NCBI RefSeq assembly: GCF_000019965.1
Contig: NC_010571.1
Span: 2,799,001-2,863,000 of the forward strand
DNA: 64,000 nt
Reading direction: 5' to 3'
Origin: Opitutus terrae PB90-1
GTDB taxonomy: Bacteria > Verrucomicrobiota > Verrucomicrobiia > Opitutales > Opitutaceae
Below are positions 17,138 through 25,728 of the stretch, in pieces. The translations under genes were made by a program, and so were the position numbers. The stretch's first letter is position 1, and every line of letters begins with the position of its first letter. The notes beneath the pieces are model-generated. The model saw only the letters and a program-made list of their open reading frames with translations. It had not been told where the DNA came from and made no database searches.

Positions 17138-19321
17138 TCAGCCGACGCGGAAGCGCGCGGTGAGGGCGCTGGTGTCGTGCGCGTGACGGGCGATCGCGAC
17201 TTCGTATTCAGTCGGCTCAACGACCCAGCCACGCGTCTCGTCGTAGTAGGCGAGATCGGCGACGGGGACGGACAGATCGACCCGATGCGAGTTGCCAGGC
17301 GCAACCGAGACGCGCGCGAACGCCTTCAACTCGCGCGGCGCGCGCTCGACCTTCGACTGCAGCGCCGAGACGTAGAGCTGAACCACCTCGTCACCGGCGA
17401 TCGAGCCGGTGTTGGTGACGGCCACGGACGCGCGCAGGGTGTCACCGGCCCTGAGTTCGCTTTGCTCCAGCCGGAGATCTGCATGTTGCCACGTCGTGTA
17501 GCTGAGCCCGAAGCCGAAGGGGAACGCCGGCGTCGCGCCGTCGCGCGCAAGCTTCCGGTAGCCGTGCCAGAGATCGTAGGTGATCTCGGTGGCGTTGCGG
17601 TCGAAGAACGGCAGATCTTCGGGCCGACGCGGGAACGTGCACGGCAACCGGCCGGCGGGATTCACGCGACCGCGGAGCACGTCGGCGAGCGCGTGTCCGC
17701 CTTCCATCCCCGCGTACCAGAGCACGAGAATGCCGGGCACGCGTTCGCGCCACGCCTCGGTAATGACGGCGCTGCCGACGCTCAGCACCACGATGGTGCG
17801 CGGGTTGGCGGCGGCGACGCGTTGGATCAATTGCTCGTCGCGTGGGTGCAGCGTCAGCCGTTCGCGATCGCCGCCGGGCGAGAAGCTGCCTTCTTCGCGA
17901 CCGTGGCCGGGAAGAATCTTTTTCGCGATCGGCTCCTCTTCCGGAGTAGGCGGTGGAAAGCTCGGCGCGAAATACGGGATCATGTCCGGCGGGATGTATT
18001 CGCCTTCGTCTTCGTGCGTGTAGCCGACGACCACGACCGCGGCGTCGGCGGTGGCCGCCATCTGCGCCGCGGCCGCCGGATCAGCGCCATCGTTGAACAC
18101 CACGGCATTCGAACCAAACGCGGCGCGAATGCCCTCAAGCGGCGTGACCACGTAGGCCGGCTGCGTGTTGCTCGAGCCGCCGTCGCCGGTGTTTGGAATC
18201 GCGGCGAGCCGGCCCACGACCGCGAGCCGCCGCACGCTGGTGAGCGGCAGCGCCGAGGCTTCGTTCTTGAGGAGTACGATGCTTTTCTCGGCGGCTTCGC
18301 GCGCGAGCTGTCGGTGCTCGGCGCAGCCCACGATGTCGCGCCGGTAGGTCTGAGGATCGCGGCCTTGGGCGAACCGCACCTGCTGGCGCAGAATCCGAAA
18401 CGCCGCGTCCTCGATGCGCGAGAGCGGCACCTCGCCGCTTTCGACCAGACCCTTCAATTCGCGATGGTAGCGCATCGCGAACGGCATCTCGATGTCCTGT
18501 CCGGCGAGCGCGGCCTGCTTCGCGTCGCGCAGGCCGAAGATAAAGTCGGTGATGACGAAGCCTTGGAAGCCCCACTGCTCCTTCAGGATTTCGGTGAGCA
18601 GGGATCGATTCTGGCCGGCCCATTCGCCATTGACGCTGTTGTAGGCGCTCATCACCGACGCGACGCCGGCATCGACGACGCGCTTGAAGTGCGCCGCGTA
18701 AACCTCGTGCAGCGCGCGCGGGCCGATGGTGACGTCGGCCTTGAACCGTGCGTTTTCCATCGAGTTCAACGCATAGTGCTTCACGCAAGCCATCGTGTGC
18801 CGCTGCACGCCGCGAGCGAGTGCCGCGCCGAGTTCGCCGAGGTGCAGCGAATCCTCGCCGTAGGTTTCCTGGGCGCGGCCCCATGCGGGGTGGCGGAGCA
18901 GGTTGATGCACACGCCGCCGAAAAAATTGCCGCCGAGCGCGCGCAGCTCCTTGCCGATCACGTCGCCGATCCGCTCCTCAAGCAGGGTGTCCCAGGAGGC
19001 GCCGCGCGCCATTGAGACGGGGAACGTGGTGGCGCCTTTCATGATGATCCCGCGCGGACCATCGACGAAGCGGATACCTGGAATCCCGAGTCGCGGCACG
19101 GCGCCGGCGACCCATGGCCGGCTGCCGTATCCGCCCGGTGCCATCATCTCGGCGAGCCCGGGCCAGAACGGCGTGTCGCCGTCCATCAACGAGAGTTTTT
19201 CATCGAGGCTGAGCTGGGCGAGCAGCTCGCGCGCCCGGGCATCGATCTGGGTGGGCGTGAACGAGGTGGCGGTTTCGAGGGAACCGAAAGCGGGAGACGT
19301 GGGGGCGGTCGGATTGCTCAT
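17138..19321 (-). CDS. Glycoside hydrolase family 3 beta-glucosidase
   Basis: 727 residues from the ATG at 19321 (MSNPTAPTSP). Order: GH3 N-terminal barrel (PRLGIPGIRFVDGPRGI; VKHYALNSMENARFKADV; VMSAYNSVNGEWAGQN; nucleophile Asp in GFVITDF), GH3 C-terminal domain (AREAAEKSIVLLKNEASALP; AVVVVGYTHEDEGE; LWYAGMEGGHALADVLRGRVNPAGRLP), then a fibronectin-III-like domain (ASVAVTNTGSIAGDEVVQLY). It hydrolyses terminal beta-linked glucose or related sugars. No signal peptide is seen, so it probably acts in the cytoplasm. It diverges from the aldo/keto reductase across a gap with a 9-bp inverted repeat. Confidence 0.93.
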   Translation of the reverse strand: MSNPTAPTSPAFGSLETATSFTPTQIDARARELLAQLSLDEKLSLMDGDTPFWPGLAEMMAPGGYGSRPWVAGAVPRLGIPGIRFVDGPRGIIMKGATTFPVSMARGASWDTLLEERIGDVIGKELRALGGNFFGGVCINLLRHPAWGRAQETYGEDSLHLGELGAALARGVQRHTMACVKHYALNSMENARFKADVTIGPRALHEVYAAHFKRVVDAGVASVMSAYNSVNGEWAGQNRSLLTEILKEQWGFQGFVITDFIFGLRDAKQAALAGQDIEMPFAMRYHRELKGLVESGEVPLSRIEDAAFRILRQQVRFAQGRDPQTYRRDIVGCAEHRQLAREAAEKSIVLLKNEASALPLTSVRRLAVVGRLAAIPNTGDGGSSNTQPAYVVTPLEGIRAAFGSNAVVFNDGADPAAAAQMAATADAAVVVVGYTHEDEGEYIPPDMIPYFAPSFPPPTPEEEPIAKKILPGHGREEGSFSPGGDRERLTLHPRDEQLIQRVAAANPRTIVVLSVGSAVITEAWRERVPGILVLWYAGMEGGHALADVLRGRVNPAGRLPCTFPRRPEDLPFFDRNATEITYDLWHGYRKLARDGATPAFPFGFGLSYTTWQHADLRLEQSELRAGDTLRASVAVTNTGSIAGDEVVQLYVSALQSKVERAPRELKAFARVSVAPGNSHRVDLSVPVADLAYYDETRGWVVEPTEYEVAIARHAHDTSALTARFRVG

Positions 19322-19455
19322 GATCCAGCAATGTCGCCGGCGAACGGAAAACGTCACTCCTAGTCTCATGTAAGAGCGGAGTTTCCGCGGTCGAACCTGG
19401 CGTCGGCAGCCTCCTGCGGCTCCCGCCCCGCGCCCGCGCTGATCCGCTGGGCGTC

Positions 19456-19488
19456 CGCACCATGCACCCTATTAAGTTACATGGTGCG
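19456..19488. promoter_or_regulatory. Candidate operator, inverted repeat between divergent genes
   Basis: CGCACCATG (19456-19464) and CATGGTGCG (19480-19488) are perfect inverted repeats around a 15-base spacer, CACCCTATTAAGTTA, which is AT-rich against a GC-rich background. It lies in the 254-base gap between GH3 and the aldo/keto reductase. The layout resembles a dyad for a dimeric sugar-responsive repressor, but no regulator gene is nearby. Confidence 0.5.
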
Positions 19489-19575
19489 TGGTGCAGCTCC
19501 GCCGGAGGGCACGACCGGGCGGGATACTGGGGTGGGCGCGTTGCGTTTGCAGGACGATGGGATTTGGGTCGCGGC

Positions 19576-20466
19576 ATGAGCACGATCACGACTGCAAAAA
19601 CGGACGCCGCCCTAAGCGGCGAGTTTGTGTTTCCTGATGGGCTGAAGGTGCGGCGGATGGGCTTCGGCGCGATGCGGATCACCGGGCCCGGCATTTGGGG
19701 CGAACCGAAGGACCCGACGGAGGCACGGCGGGTATTGAAGCGCTGCGTGGAACTCGGCGTGAACCTGATCGACACCGCCGATTCGTATGGGCCGGAGGTG
19801 AGCGAGCGGTTGATTGCCGAAACGCTGCATCCTTATCCGCAGGGGCTGGTGATCGCGACGAAAGGCGGACTGACGCGACAGGGGCCGGACCAGTGGGCCC
19901 CGGTGGGACGGCCGGAGTATCTCCGGCAATGCGTGGAGATGAGCCTGCGGCGGCTGCGGCTGGAGCGGATCGATCTTTATCAACTCCACCGGATCGACGC
20001 GAAGGTGCCCGCCGCGGAAACGCTCGGCGTGCTCAAGGAAATGCAGCGCGAAGGGAAGATCCGGCACGTCGGGCTCTCCGAAGTCTCGGTGCCGGAGATC
20101 GAGCAGGCGCGGCGCGTGCTGCCGATCGTCAGCGTGCAGAATCTCTACAATCTGGGCAACCGGCAGAGCGAGGCGGTGCTCGACTACTGCACGAAGCATC
20201 AGCTCGGTTTTATTCCCTGGTTCCCGGTGGCCGCGGGCGATCTGGCGCGGCCAGGCGGTCCGCTCGACGTGGCGGCGAAACGGCATGGCGCCACGGTCGC
20301 GCAGCTCGCGCTCGCCTGGTTGCTGCAACGGTCGCCGGTGATCCTGCCGATTCCGGGCACGTCGTCGGTCGCGCACCTCGAGGAGAACGTGGCCGCGAGC
20401 GGATTGAAGCTCGACCGCACTGAGTGGGAGGAAATCGAGCGCGCCGGCCGGGCGAGCGCGGTGTGA
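19576..20466 (+). CDS. Aldo/keto reductase
   Basis: 296 residues from the ATG at 19576; an upstream in-frame ATG at 19462 would run through the inverted repeat and is less likely. AKR features in order: RMGFGAMRITGPG, NLIDTADSYGPEVSE (catalytic Asp and Tyr), VIATKGGL (Lys), DLYQLHRID (His), HVGLSEVSVPEI, SVQNLYNLGNRQSE, and ILPIPGTSSVAHLEENV for the NADPH 2'-phosphate contact. It reduces carbonyls or sugars with NADPH in the cytoplasm. A shared regulatory region with the GH3 gene suggests a joint role in carbohydrate use; the substrate is unknown. Confidence 0.92.
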   Translation: MSTITTAKTDAALSGEFVFPDGLKVRRMGFGAMRITGPGIWGEPKDPTEARRVLKRCVELGVNLIDTADSYGPEVSERLIAETLHPYPQGLVIATKGGLTRQGPDQWAPVGRPEYLRQCVEMSLRRLRLERIDLYQLHRIDAKVPAAETLGVLKEMQREGKIRHVGLSEVSVPEIEQARRVLPIVSVQNLYNLGNRQSEAVLDYCTKHQLGFIPWFPVAAGDLARPGGPLDVAAKRHGATVAQLALAWLLQRSPVILPIPGTSSVAHLEENVAASGLKLDRTEWEEIERAGRASAV

Positions 20467-20631
20467 GCGGGGCAACGCGTGGTTTGGAGCCGCGGCTTCG
20501 GAGGTAGGGCGCGCATTCCGCTGCCCGCCGCGCGGTCGCTCGACTTTCGCCGCGCTCACGGAATAGGCTCCCAACTGTGGCTGGTCTACGATTGAAATCG
20601 GACGCACGGCGAAGCCATGCGGCCGTGAGGA

Positions 20632-20653
20632 AGCGTGTTGAGGGCAACACGCT
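20632..20653. repeat. Strong hairpin upstream of pssA
   Basis: AGCGTGTTG (20632-20640), loop AGGG, CAACACGCT (20645-20653): a 9-bp perfect stem. It lies in the 259-base gap between the aldo/keto reductase and pssA. It could be a terminator for the former (no T run follows) or another dispersed palindrome. Confidence 0.5.
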
Positions 20654-20725
20654 CGACCTCCCGTGCGACCGGGCTGCGCTGCCCGGCCGGAACGCTCGTG
20701 CGCGGCGAATGACCAAGGCCGCAGC

Positions 20726-21364
20726 ATGAGCGCGCATGAAACCCCCCGGCCGCGTCCGCGGCGTTTCTCGATGATCCGGTCGTTTGTGGCCGCGGACGTG
20801 CTGACGCTCGGAAACGGTTTTTGCGGCACGGGCGCGGTGCTCGCGGCGATGCAGTTTCTCGTGACGACCGAGCCGCGCTGGCTCTGGACCGCGATGGCGC
20901 TGCTGCCCGTCGCGCTGGTGCTGGATTATGCCGACGGCCGCGTGGCGCGCTGGCGTCACCGCTCGTCGCCCTTGGGAGCTGACCTCGATTCGCTGGCGGA
21001 TGTGGTCTCGTTTGGCGTGGCGCCGGCCGCGATCGGATTTGCGATCGGGCTGCGCGGGGCGCTCGACGTGGCGATTCTGCTTTATTTCGTCGCCTGCGGA
21101 ATCAGCCGGCTGGCGCGGTTCAATGCGACCGCCGATGCGCTCTCGGACGAGAGCGGCAAGGTGAAATATTTCGAAGGCACGCCGATTCCCACGAGCGTGG
21201 TGATCGTGGCCGTGCTCGCGGTCTTGCAGGCGCAGAGCCGCACGGGCGCGGAGCTGTGGCTCGGCGCGTGGTCGCTGGGCGGACTCGTGCTGCACCCGCT
21301 CGCGTTCCTCTACGCGGCGAGCGGCAGCGCGATGATCAGCACGGTGAAGGTACCGAAACTGTAG
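20726..21364 (+). CDS. pssA: CDP-diacylglycerol--serine O-phosphatidyltransferase
   Basis: 212 residues from the ATG at 20726 (MSAHETPRPR). The CDP-alcohol phosphatidyltransferase motif is complete: D-Y-A-D-G-R-V-A-R, eight residues, G-A-D-L-D-S-L-A-D, which holds the metal and CDP-lipid ligands. It is preceded by VAADVLTLGNGFCGTGAVLAA and followed by VVSFGVAPAAIGFAIGL and CGISRLARFNATAD, the pattern of the type-II (membrane-embedded) phosphatidylserine synthases. It makes phosphatidylserine from CDP-diacylglycerol and serine, the route to phosphatidylethanolamine. Choosing serine over another alcohol as the acceptor is by family resemblance. No psd gene is in the window. Confidence 0.85.
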   Translation: MSAHETPRPRPRRFSMIRSFVAADVLTLGNGFCGTGAVLAAMQFLVTTEPRWLWTAMALLPVALVLDYADGRVARWRHRSSPLGADLDSLADVVSFGVAPAAIGFAIGLRGALDVAILLYFVACGISRLARFNATADALSDESGKVKYFEGTPIPTSVVIVAVLAVLQAQSRTGAELWLGAWSLGGLVLHPLAFLYAASGSAMISTVKVPKL

Positions 21365-21380
21365 TCGGCGCCGGACGCGA

Positions 21381-21752
21381 TCACGGGTTGACCGTGATAG
21401 TGCCGAACTCGCCGGTGTGCGTGACGCAGACCCAGTTGAAGGCCGCTGGGGGCGTCGCCGTGGCCGGAATGGTCCAGGTAAAAGAGCTGGGCCGGCCGGC
21501 TCCGGCGTTGGGCGGATAGATCGTGGTGGGAACGCTGGTCGCCGGCGCGGGACCCGGCGCCGGGAAGACGTTGATGCGGTGGACCGGGTCGTCGTTGTTG
21601 GTGAAGACCACGATGTCCCCGCGGTTCTTATTCACGCTGACGTTGGTTTGATTGACAACGGTTCCACTGGAGCCGGGAGAGAACGTAATCTCGCGTTTGC
21701 AGCCGGTCAGGCCGATCAGCCCAATCGCGAGCAGGAGGGCGATCCGTTTCAT
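21381..21752 (-). CDS. Cupredoxin-like lipoprotein
   Basis: 123 residues. The lipoprotein signal is KRIALLLAIGLIGLTGC, with Cys18 as the lipidated residue. The mature part resembles a small cupredoxin fold: His58 in NNDDPVHRINVFP, then Cys109-x2-His112 in FNWVCVTHTGEFGTITV near the end. These match the N-terminal His and the C-x-x-H ligands of type-I copper sites. The usual axial Met has no clear counterpart (Glu115-Phe116 stand there). It may be a membrane-bound electron carrier or a copper protein with an altered site. It converges with pssA, 16 bp apart. Confidence 0.65.
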   Translation of the reverse strand: MKRIALLLAIGLIGLTGCKREITFSPGSSGTVVNQTNVSVNKNRGDIVVFTNNDDPVHRINVFPAPGPAPATSVPTTIYPPNAGAGRPSSFTWTIPATATPPAAFNWVCVTHTGEFGTITVNP

Positions 21753-21890
21753 GGGGTGGTGGGGTATTTCTGAACAGCGTCAGGCACACACCTGGCAGGC
21801 CGCCGCGGCAATCCACAAGCCTGTCACGTGACACGGATCGTGCTCGCGAGGCTTCGCTCCTCGCCAGCGGTCACGGCCTCCGGTCGGGGC

Positions 21891-23360
21891 TTAGGGCGGT
21901 GATGATGGGGCCGATTTCAGCGCGCTCTCCTCGGCCGCGAGGTAGCGCTGGAGCGCGTCCGGCTTTTTCGCCCGGAGGTCGGCCACGAGCTGGCGGTAGT
22001 GGCGAAGCTTGGCATCGGTCCGCCCAACCATCAATCGCCGCGCTTGGTCGGTCTGCAGCCCCGGCGTCAGATGAACGGCTTCGAACTCGGCCCGCATCGC
22101 CTCGTAGAAGGGGATCATCTCCGCCTCGATCCAATCGGCCAACCGATCGGCCCGGTGCGCCGACTGCGCGTTGGCGAGTTGCTGCTCCTGCTCCTGCAGT
22201 TTCACGAGTTCGCGCTCGTTGAGGGCGGAACTCACCGTCTGCAACTGCAGCCGTTCCCGGAAGCGATAGGGGAACCGCGGGGCCAACAGTACCCCCGTCG
22301 TGCACGCGCCGGCCAGCACCGCCGTGCCCAACAGCAGACGCGCCGAGGTTTGCCGGGCCCGCGCCTCAGGCGCGATCGGCAGCGCCATCAGCCAGCCGAG
22401 CACTACGCCGCCGAGCAGCCCGCCGAGATGCGCGGCGTTATCGATCCGTGGGTACACAAAGCCGAACACGAGATTGTAGCCGGCGAACATCAGGGTGCTC
22501 TTGAACAAGGGCCGCAGCACGGGCGGCGGAATCGATTGCCGCTCGCGCACCATGAAGCCGAGCAGCAATCCGTAGACGCCAAACACCGCGCCGGAGGCGC
22601 CGGCGCTCCAGATCTGATCACCGTGCCAGTAGATCGAGGCGAAGCTCGCGACGATGCCGCTGCCGAGGTAGCCGAGCGCAAACAACGGCCGGCCGAACAG
22701 CCGCTCGACGAAATGTCCGGTTTGGAACAGCGCCCACATGTTCAGCGCGAGGTGCAGCAGCCCGTAGTGCACGAACATCGAGGTCACGATCCGCCACCAC
22801 TCGCCATCGGTCGTCGCCGCGCCGTTGTTGGCCACCCAGCGGACGTAGGGCGTCATGTCGGCGGTCTCGACCCAGCCGGCGCCGAGCAGGCCCATGACGA
22901 TGAACGCGGCGACATTGGCGGCGACGATCAGGTTGGTGATGCAGGTCCAGGGCGAGCGCGCGGCCGGCAGCCGGTAGAGCTGGTGGGCGAAATCCTGGCT
23001 GGAGACGAATTCCTCGTCGCGGTCCGGCGGCAGCAACCGGGCGATCGCGACCGCCTCGGCGGGGTTGCCGGTGTAGAACACGAACGGCTGGCGCTTTTTT
23101 CCGGCGACGCCGATCGGCGTGTCGAACCCTGCGCGCCGGCCGACGACGCTGACGTTGCGAATCTCCTCCGGATGAAACTCCACCGCGGTGGGCCGGCCGA
23201 GAAAGGCCCGCGCATCGCCGGTGAACCGGTAGAACGGCCCCGCGGGATCGATGATCAGCTTGCCTCGGCCGCGCAGATCGGGATTGGCCGCGTCGGCGAC
23301 GGACTGATATTCGACATCAAAGCTCAGCCCGGTCGGAGCGGTGGAGGAAGCGGGTTCCAT
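21891..23360 (-). CDS. Rhomboid family intramembrane serine protease with extra N- and C-terminal domains
   Basis: 489 residues from the ATG at 23360 (MEPASSTAPT); the frame is open upstream but runs through REP palindromes. Residues 1-130 are a soluble domain (VEYQSVADAANPDLRGRGKL, FYRFTGDARAFLGRP). The rhomboid core has HLALN (203-207), the catalytic Ser256 in SAGASGAVFG, and the catalytic His311 in NAAHLGGLLGG. After the last helix (about residue 350) a region of about 130 residues rich in Gln, Glu, Arg and Leu (VKLQEQEQQLANAQSAHRAD) is probably a coiled coil. Rhomboids cut membrane helices; the flanking domains may select substrates. Confidence 0.88.
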   Translation of the reverse strand: MEPASSTAPTGLSFDVEYQSVADAANPDLRGRGKLIIDPAGPFYRFTGDARAFLGRPTAVEFHPEEIRNVSVVGRRAGFDTPIGVAGKKRQPFVFYTGNPAEAVAIARLLPPDRDEEFVSSQDFAHQLYRLPAARSPWTCITNLIVAANVAAFIVMGLLGAGWVETADMTPYVRWVANNGAATTDGEWWRIVTSMFVHYGLLHLALNMWALFQTGHFVERLFGRPLFALGYLGSGIVASFASIYWHGDQIWSAGASGAVFGVYGLLLGFMVRERQSIPPPVLRPLFKSTLMFAGYNLVFGFVYPRIDNAAHLGGLLGGVVLGWLMALPIAPEARARQTSARLLLGTAVLAGACTTGVLLAPRFPYRFRERLQLQTVSSALNERELVKLQEQEQQLANAQSAHRADRLADWIEAEMIPFYEAMRAEFEAVHLTPGLQTDQARRLMVGRTDAKLRHYRQLVADLRAKKPDALQRYLAAEESALKSAPSSPP

Positions 23361-23418
23361 GGAAGAAAGAGAACCCTGCTGATCCGTGGTCGCGTGGCAA
23401 GAAGGGGCGATCGTGTGG

Positions 23419-23476
23419 CACGGGCGTCTCGCCCGTGGAGGCGTTCGATGGCTCGCATCATGGCGGGACGCCCATG
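23419..23476. repeat. Pair of REP-like palindromes
   Basis: CACGGGCG-TCT-CGCCCGTG at 23419-23437 and CATGGCG-GGA-CGCCCATG at 23459-23476 (one G shorter in the left arm). This is the same pair as at 13407-13452 but in reverse order, here with 21 bases between. It occupies the 158-base gap between the LysE gene stop and the rhomboid start. Confidence 0.8.
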
Positions 23477-23518
23477 CCACCTCCAAGCCTTCCGCCGGTG
23501 TGCGCCAGCACCGCCGGC

Positions 23519-24130
23519 TCAGCGATCCGCGGTCGCGAGCTTGGCCCCGAGCGCGACAAACGCGCCGGCAAACGTACGCCGCATCCACGTCAGCACCTGC
23601 GGCCGCGAAATGACGTGATCGCGCACGGCGGCGGCGCACAGACCGTAACCGACAAACACCACGAAGGTGATCAGCATGAACGTGGCGCTGAGCTCGAGCA
23701 TCCGCGGCAGCGGATGAGCTTCGGTGGCACTCACGAACTGGGGCAGGAACGCGAGGAAGAAGATCGAGAGCTTCGGATTCAGCAGATTGATCAAAATCGC
23801 AGTGAGCGTAACCCGCGCGGCGGAGCGCGACCCGAGGTTCTGCTCGACCTGCAGCGCACCCCGTTCACGCCACGTGCACCACGCCATGTAGAGCAGGTAG
23901 GCGACACCGGCGTATTTGAACGTCTGAAACGCGAGCGCGCTGGTGTGCAGCAGCGCCGCGAGCCCGAGGATGGCCGCGGCCATGTGCGGCACGATGCCGA
24001 GTGTGCAGCCGAACGCGGCCACGACGCTCGCGCGGGCTCCGCGCGATAAGCCGGCGCCGAGCGTATAGAGCACGCCGGTGCCCGGCGATGCGGCAACGAT
24101 GAAGGCCGTCACGATGAACTCGATGCTCAC
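23519..24130 (-). CDS. LysE/RhtB family amino-acid exporter
   Basis: 203 residues from a GTG at 24130 (SIEFIVTAFIVAASPGTGVL); an ATG at 24181 in the same frame would add 17 residues not usual in this family. The opening A-S-P-G-T-G, followed by GAGLSRGARASVVAAFGCTLG, and later LLYMAWCTWRERG and ILINLLNPKLSIFFLAFLPQF, are the LysE/RhtB landmarks. Five to six helices are seen. Members export amino acids such as homoserine, threonine or lysine; the substrate here is unknown. Confidence 0.88.
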   Translation of the reverse strand: MSIEFIVTAFIVAASPGTGVLYTLGAGLSRGARASVVAAFGCTLGIVPHMAAAILGLAALLHTSALAFQTFKYAGVAYLLYMAWCTWRERGALQVEQNLGSRSAARVTLTAILINLLNPKLSIFFLAFLPQFVSATEAHPLPRMLELSATFMLITFVVFVGYGLCAAAVRDHVISRPQVLTWMRRTFAGAFVALGAKLATADR

Positions 24131-24215
24131 GAAGTTACGGTCCAACCCGCGGAGGCGCGAGCTGGCAAGGCAAATGGACATGGCATGGGCGGGGCGTTCT
24201 GGCTTGTCCGTTGCA

Positions 24216-24260
24216 GACGCGACGCCCTCGTCGCGTCATGACGGCGACGAGGGCGTCGCC
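24216..24260. repeat. Two adjacent palindromes with GACGAGGGCGTCG core
   Basis: GACGCGA (24216-24222) pairs with TCGCGTC (24231-24237), and GGCGAC pairs with GTCGCC within 24243-24260. The core GACGAGGGCGTCGC recurs at 61691-61708. A partial REP (GGCATGGGCGGGGCG) lies just before, at 24182-24196. This is the gap between the oxidoreductase stop and the LysE start. Confidence 0.65.
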
Positions 24261-24284
24261 GCTCCATCCCGAAGGAGTCGTCGG

Positions 24285-25619
24285 CTACAACCTCCAGCCG
24301 TCGCGGTAGGTGTAGTGCAGATATTGGTTCGCGCGTGGATCGTTGGTGAACGTCATGCTCGCGCTGTCCCAGACCAGCTTCCGTCCGCCGTTGCGCACGC
24401 ACGCGGCGCCGAGCAGAACGGCTTCGGTGAGCGGACCGGCGAAACGGAAATCGGAACGCGTGGGCGAACCGTTTTTGCAGGCGGCAATCCACTCGGCGGC
24501 GTGCCGCGCGTGCGCGGTTTCGTCGGACGGGGGCCGACGATAAGGCTGGTCGCCGTTGCGGCCAAGGATCCGCGGATGCTCGCCGCCCCAACCCTCGACG
24601 AGGATCTTACCTTCATCGCCGACGAACAGGATGCCATCCTCCGGATCGAGCTCACCGCCGGCTTCGAGTTCATCCGGCCGCGCCGGCAGCAGTCCGCCGT
24701 CATACCAGTGCAGCGTGACCGGCGGCAGATCACCGCGCGCGGGAAAGCGATAGTGCACCAGCGACGCGAGTGGCACGCTGTCGTCCACCAGCGCGGTGGA
24801 ACTCGCCGACACGGTTTCGGGCGCGCCGAGTTTCAGCGCGGAGAACACGGGCGCGAGATTGTGAATGCCCATGTCGCCGAGTCCGCCGGAGCCGAAGTCC
24901 CACCAACCGCGCCAGCGAAACGGCGCGTAGGCGGGATGATACGGCCGGTGCGGCGCCGGGCCGAGCCAGAGATCCCAGTTGAGCGTTTCCGGCACGGGCG
25001 GCGTGTCGGTCGGGCGCTCGACGCCCTGCGGCCACCAGAGGGGCATCTTGCCGCGCTGGGTCGGCCGGTCGGACCAGACGTGCACCTCACGCACGGCGCC
25101 GATCGCGCCGGACTGGATCCATTCGTCGAGCTGCCGGTTTCCCGCGAACGCCATCCCCTGATTCCCCATTTGCGTCGCGACTTTCGCTTTCGCGGCGGCC
25201 TGAGCGATCGCGCGAGCTTCGTGGACGGTGCGCGTGAGCGGCTTTTCGCAGTAGACGTGTTTGCCGTGCTGCAGCGCCGCCATGGTGACGACCGCGTGCA
25301 AGTGATCGGGCGTCGCCACCACGACCGCGTCGAGGTCTTTCTCGCGGTCGAACATCTCGCGAAAATCCGTGTAGCGCCGCGCCTGCGGATACTCGGCGAA
25401 CGCGTGAGCGGCGTAGTCGGCGTCCACATCGCACAAGGCGACGATGTTTTCCATCGCGACGGCGCGGAGGTCGGCGCTGCCCTGGCCGCCGATGCCGATG
25501 GCGGCGATGTTCAACTTGTCGCCGGCGCTGTGCGCGCGGAGTCGGCGCGGGAGGGCGGCAACGGCGGCGAGCGCGGCCGTGTTGCGTACAAAGGCGCGGC
25601 GGGTGATCGGGGTGTTCAC
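24285..25619 (-). CDS. Gfo/Idh/MocA family oxidoreductase, Tat-secreted
   Basis: 444 residues. The N-terminus is a twin-arginine signal (ITRRAFVRNTAALAAVAALP). The NAD(P)-binding domain follows: KLNIAAIGIGGQGSADL, IVALCDVD, VVVATPDHLHAVV and the family's C-E-K-P-L-T motif (VYCEKPLTRTVHEA). The C-terminal substrate domain carries WNLDLWLGPAP-like text (LNWDLWLGPAPHRPYHP), WWDFGSGGLGDMGIHNLAP and SDRPT, typical of the large Gfo/Idh/MocA group abundant in Verrucomicrobiota and Planctomycetota. These act on sugars or inositols; the substrate is not known. The Tat signal implies export with bound cofactor. Confidence 0.92.
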   Translation of the reverse strand: MNTPITRRAFVRNTAALAAVAALPRRLRAHSAGDKLNIAAIGIGGQGSADLRAVAMENIVALCDVDADYAAHAFAEYPQARRYTDFREMFDREKDLDAVVVATPDHLHAVVTMAALQHGKHVYCEKPLTRTVHEARAIAQAAAKAKVATQMGNQGMAFAGNRQLDEWIQSGAIGAVREVHVWSDRPTQRGKMPLWWPQGVERPTDTPPVPETLNWDLWLGPAPHRPYHPAYAPFRWRGWWDFGSGGLGDMGIHNLAPVFSALKLGAPETVSASSTALVDDSVPLASLVHYRFPARGDLPPVTLHWYDGGLLPARPDELEAGGELDPEDGILFVGDEGKILVEGWGGEHPRILGRNGDQPYRRPPSDETAHARHAAEWIAACKNGSPTRSDFRFAGPLTEAVLLGAACVRNGGRKLVWDSASMTFTNDPRANQYLHYTYRDGWRL

Positions 25620-25728
25620 GCAGCAACTGAACTCACAGTTGCGATGAACTCAAAATTCGACGTGAGCGTTTGGGGCATGACGCCGTTCGGTTTTGCGTCG
25701 AAGCGATGAATGGGTTGGTTCGATCGCG

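Noticed and set aside
16961-19015. A 684-residue plus-strand frame opposite the GH3 gene
   Set aside because: Composition typical of an antisense shadow. GH3 catalytic and structural motifs are on the other strand.
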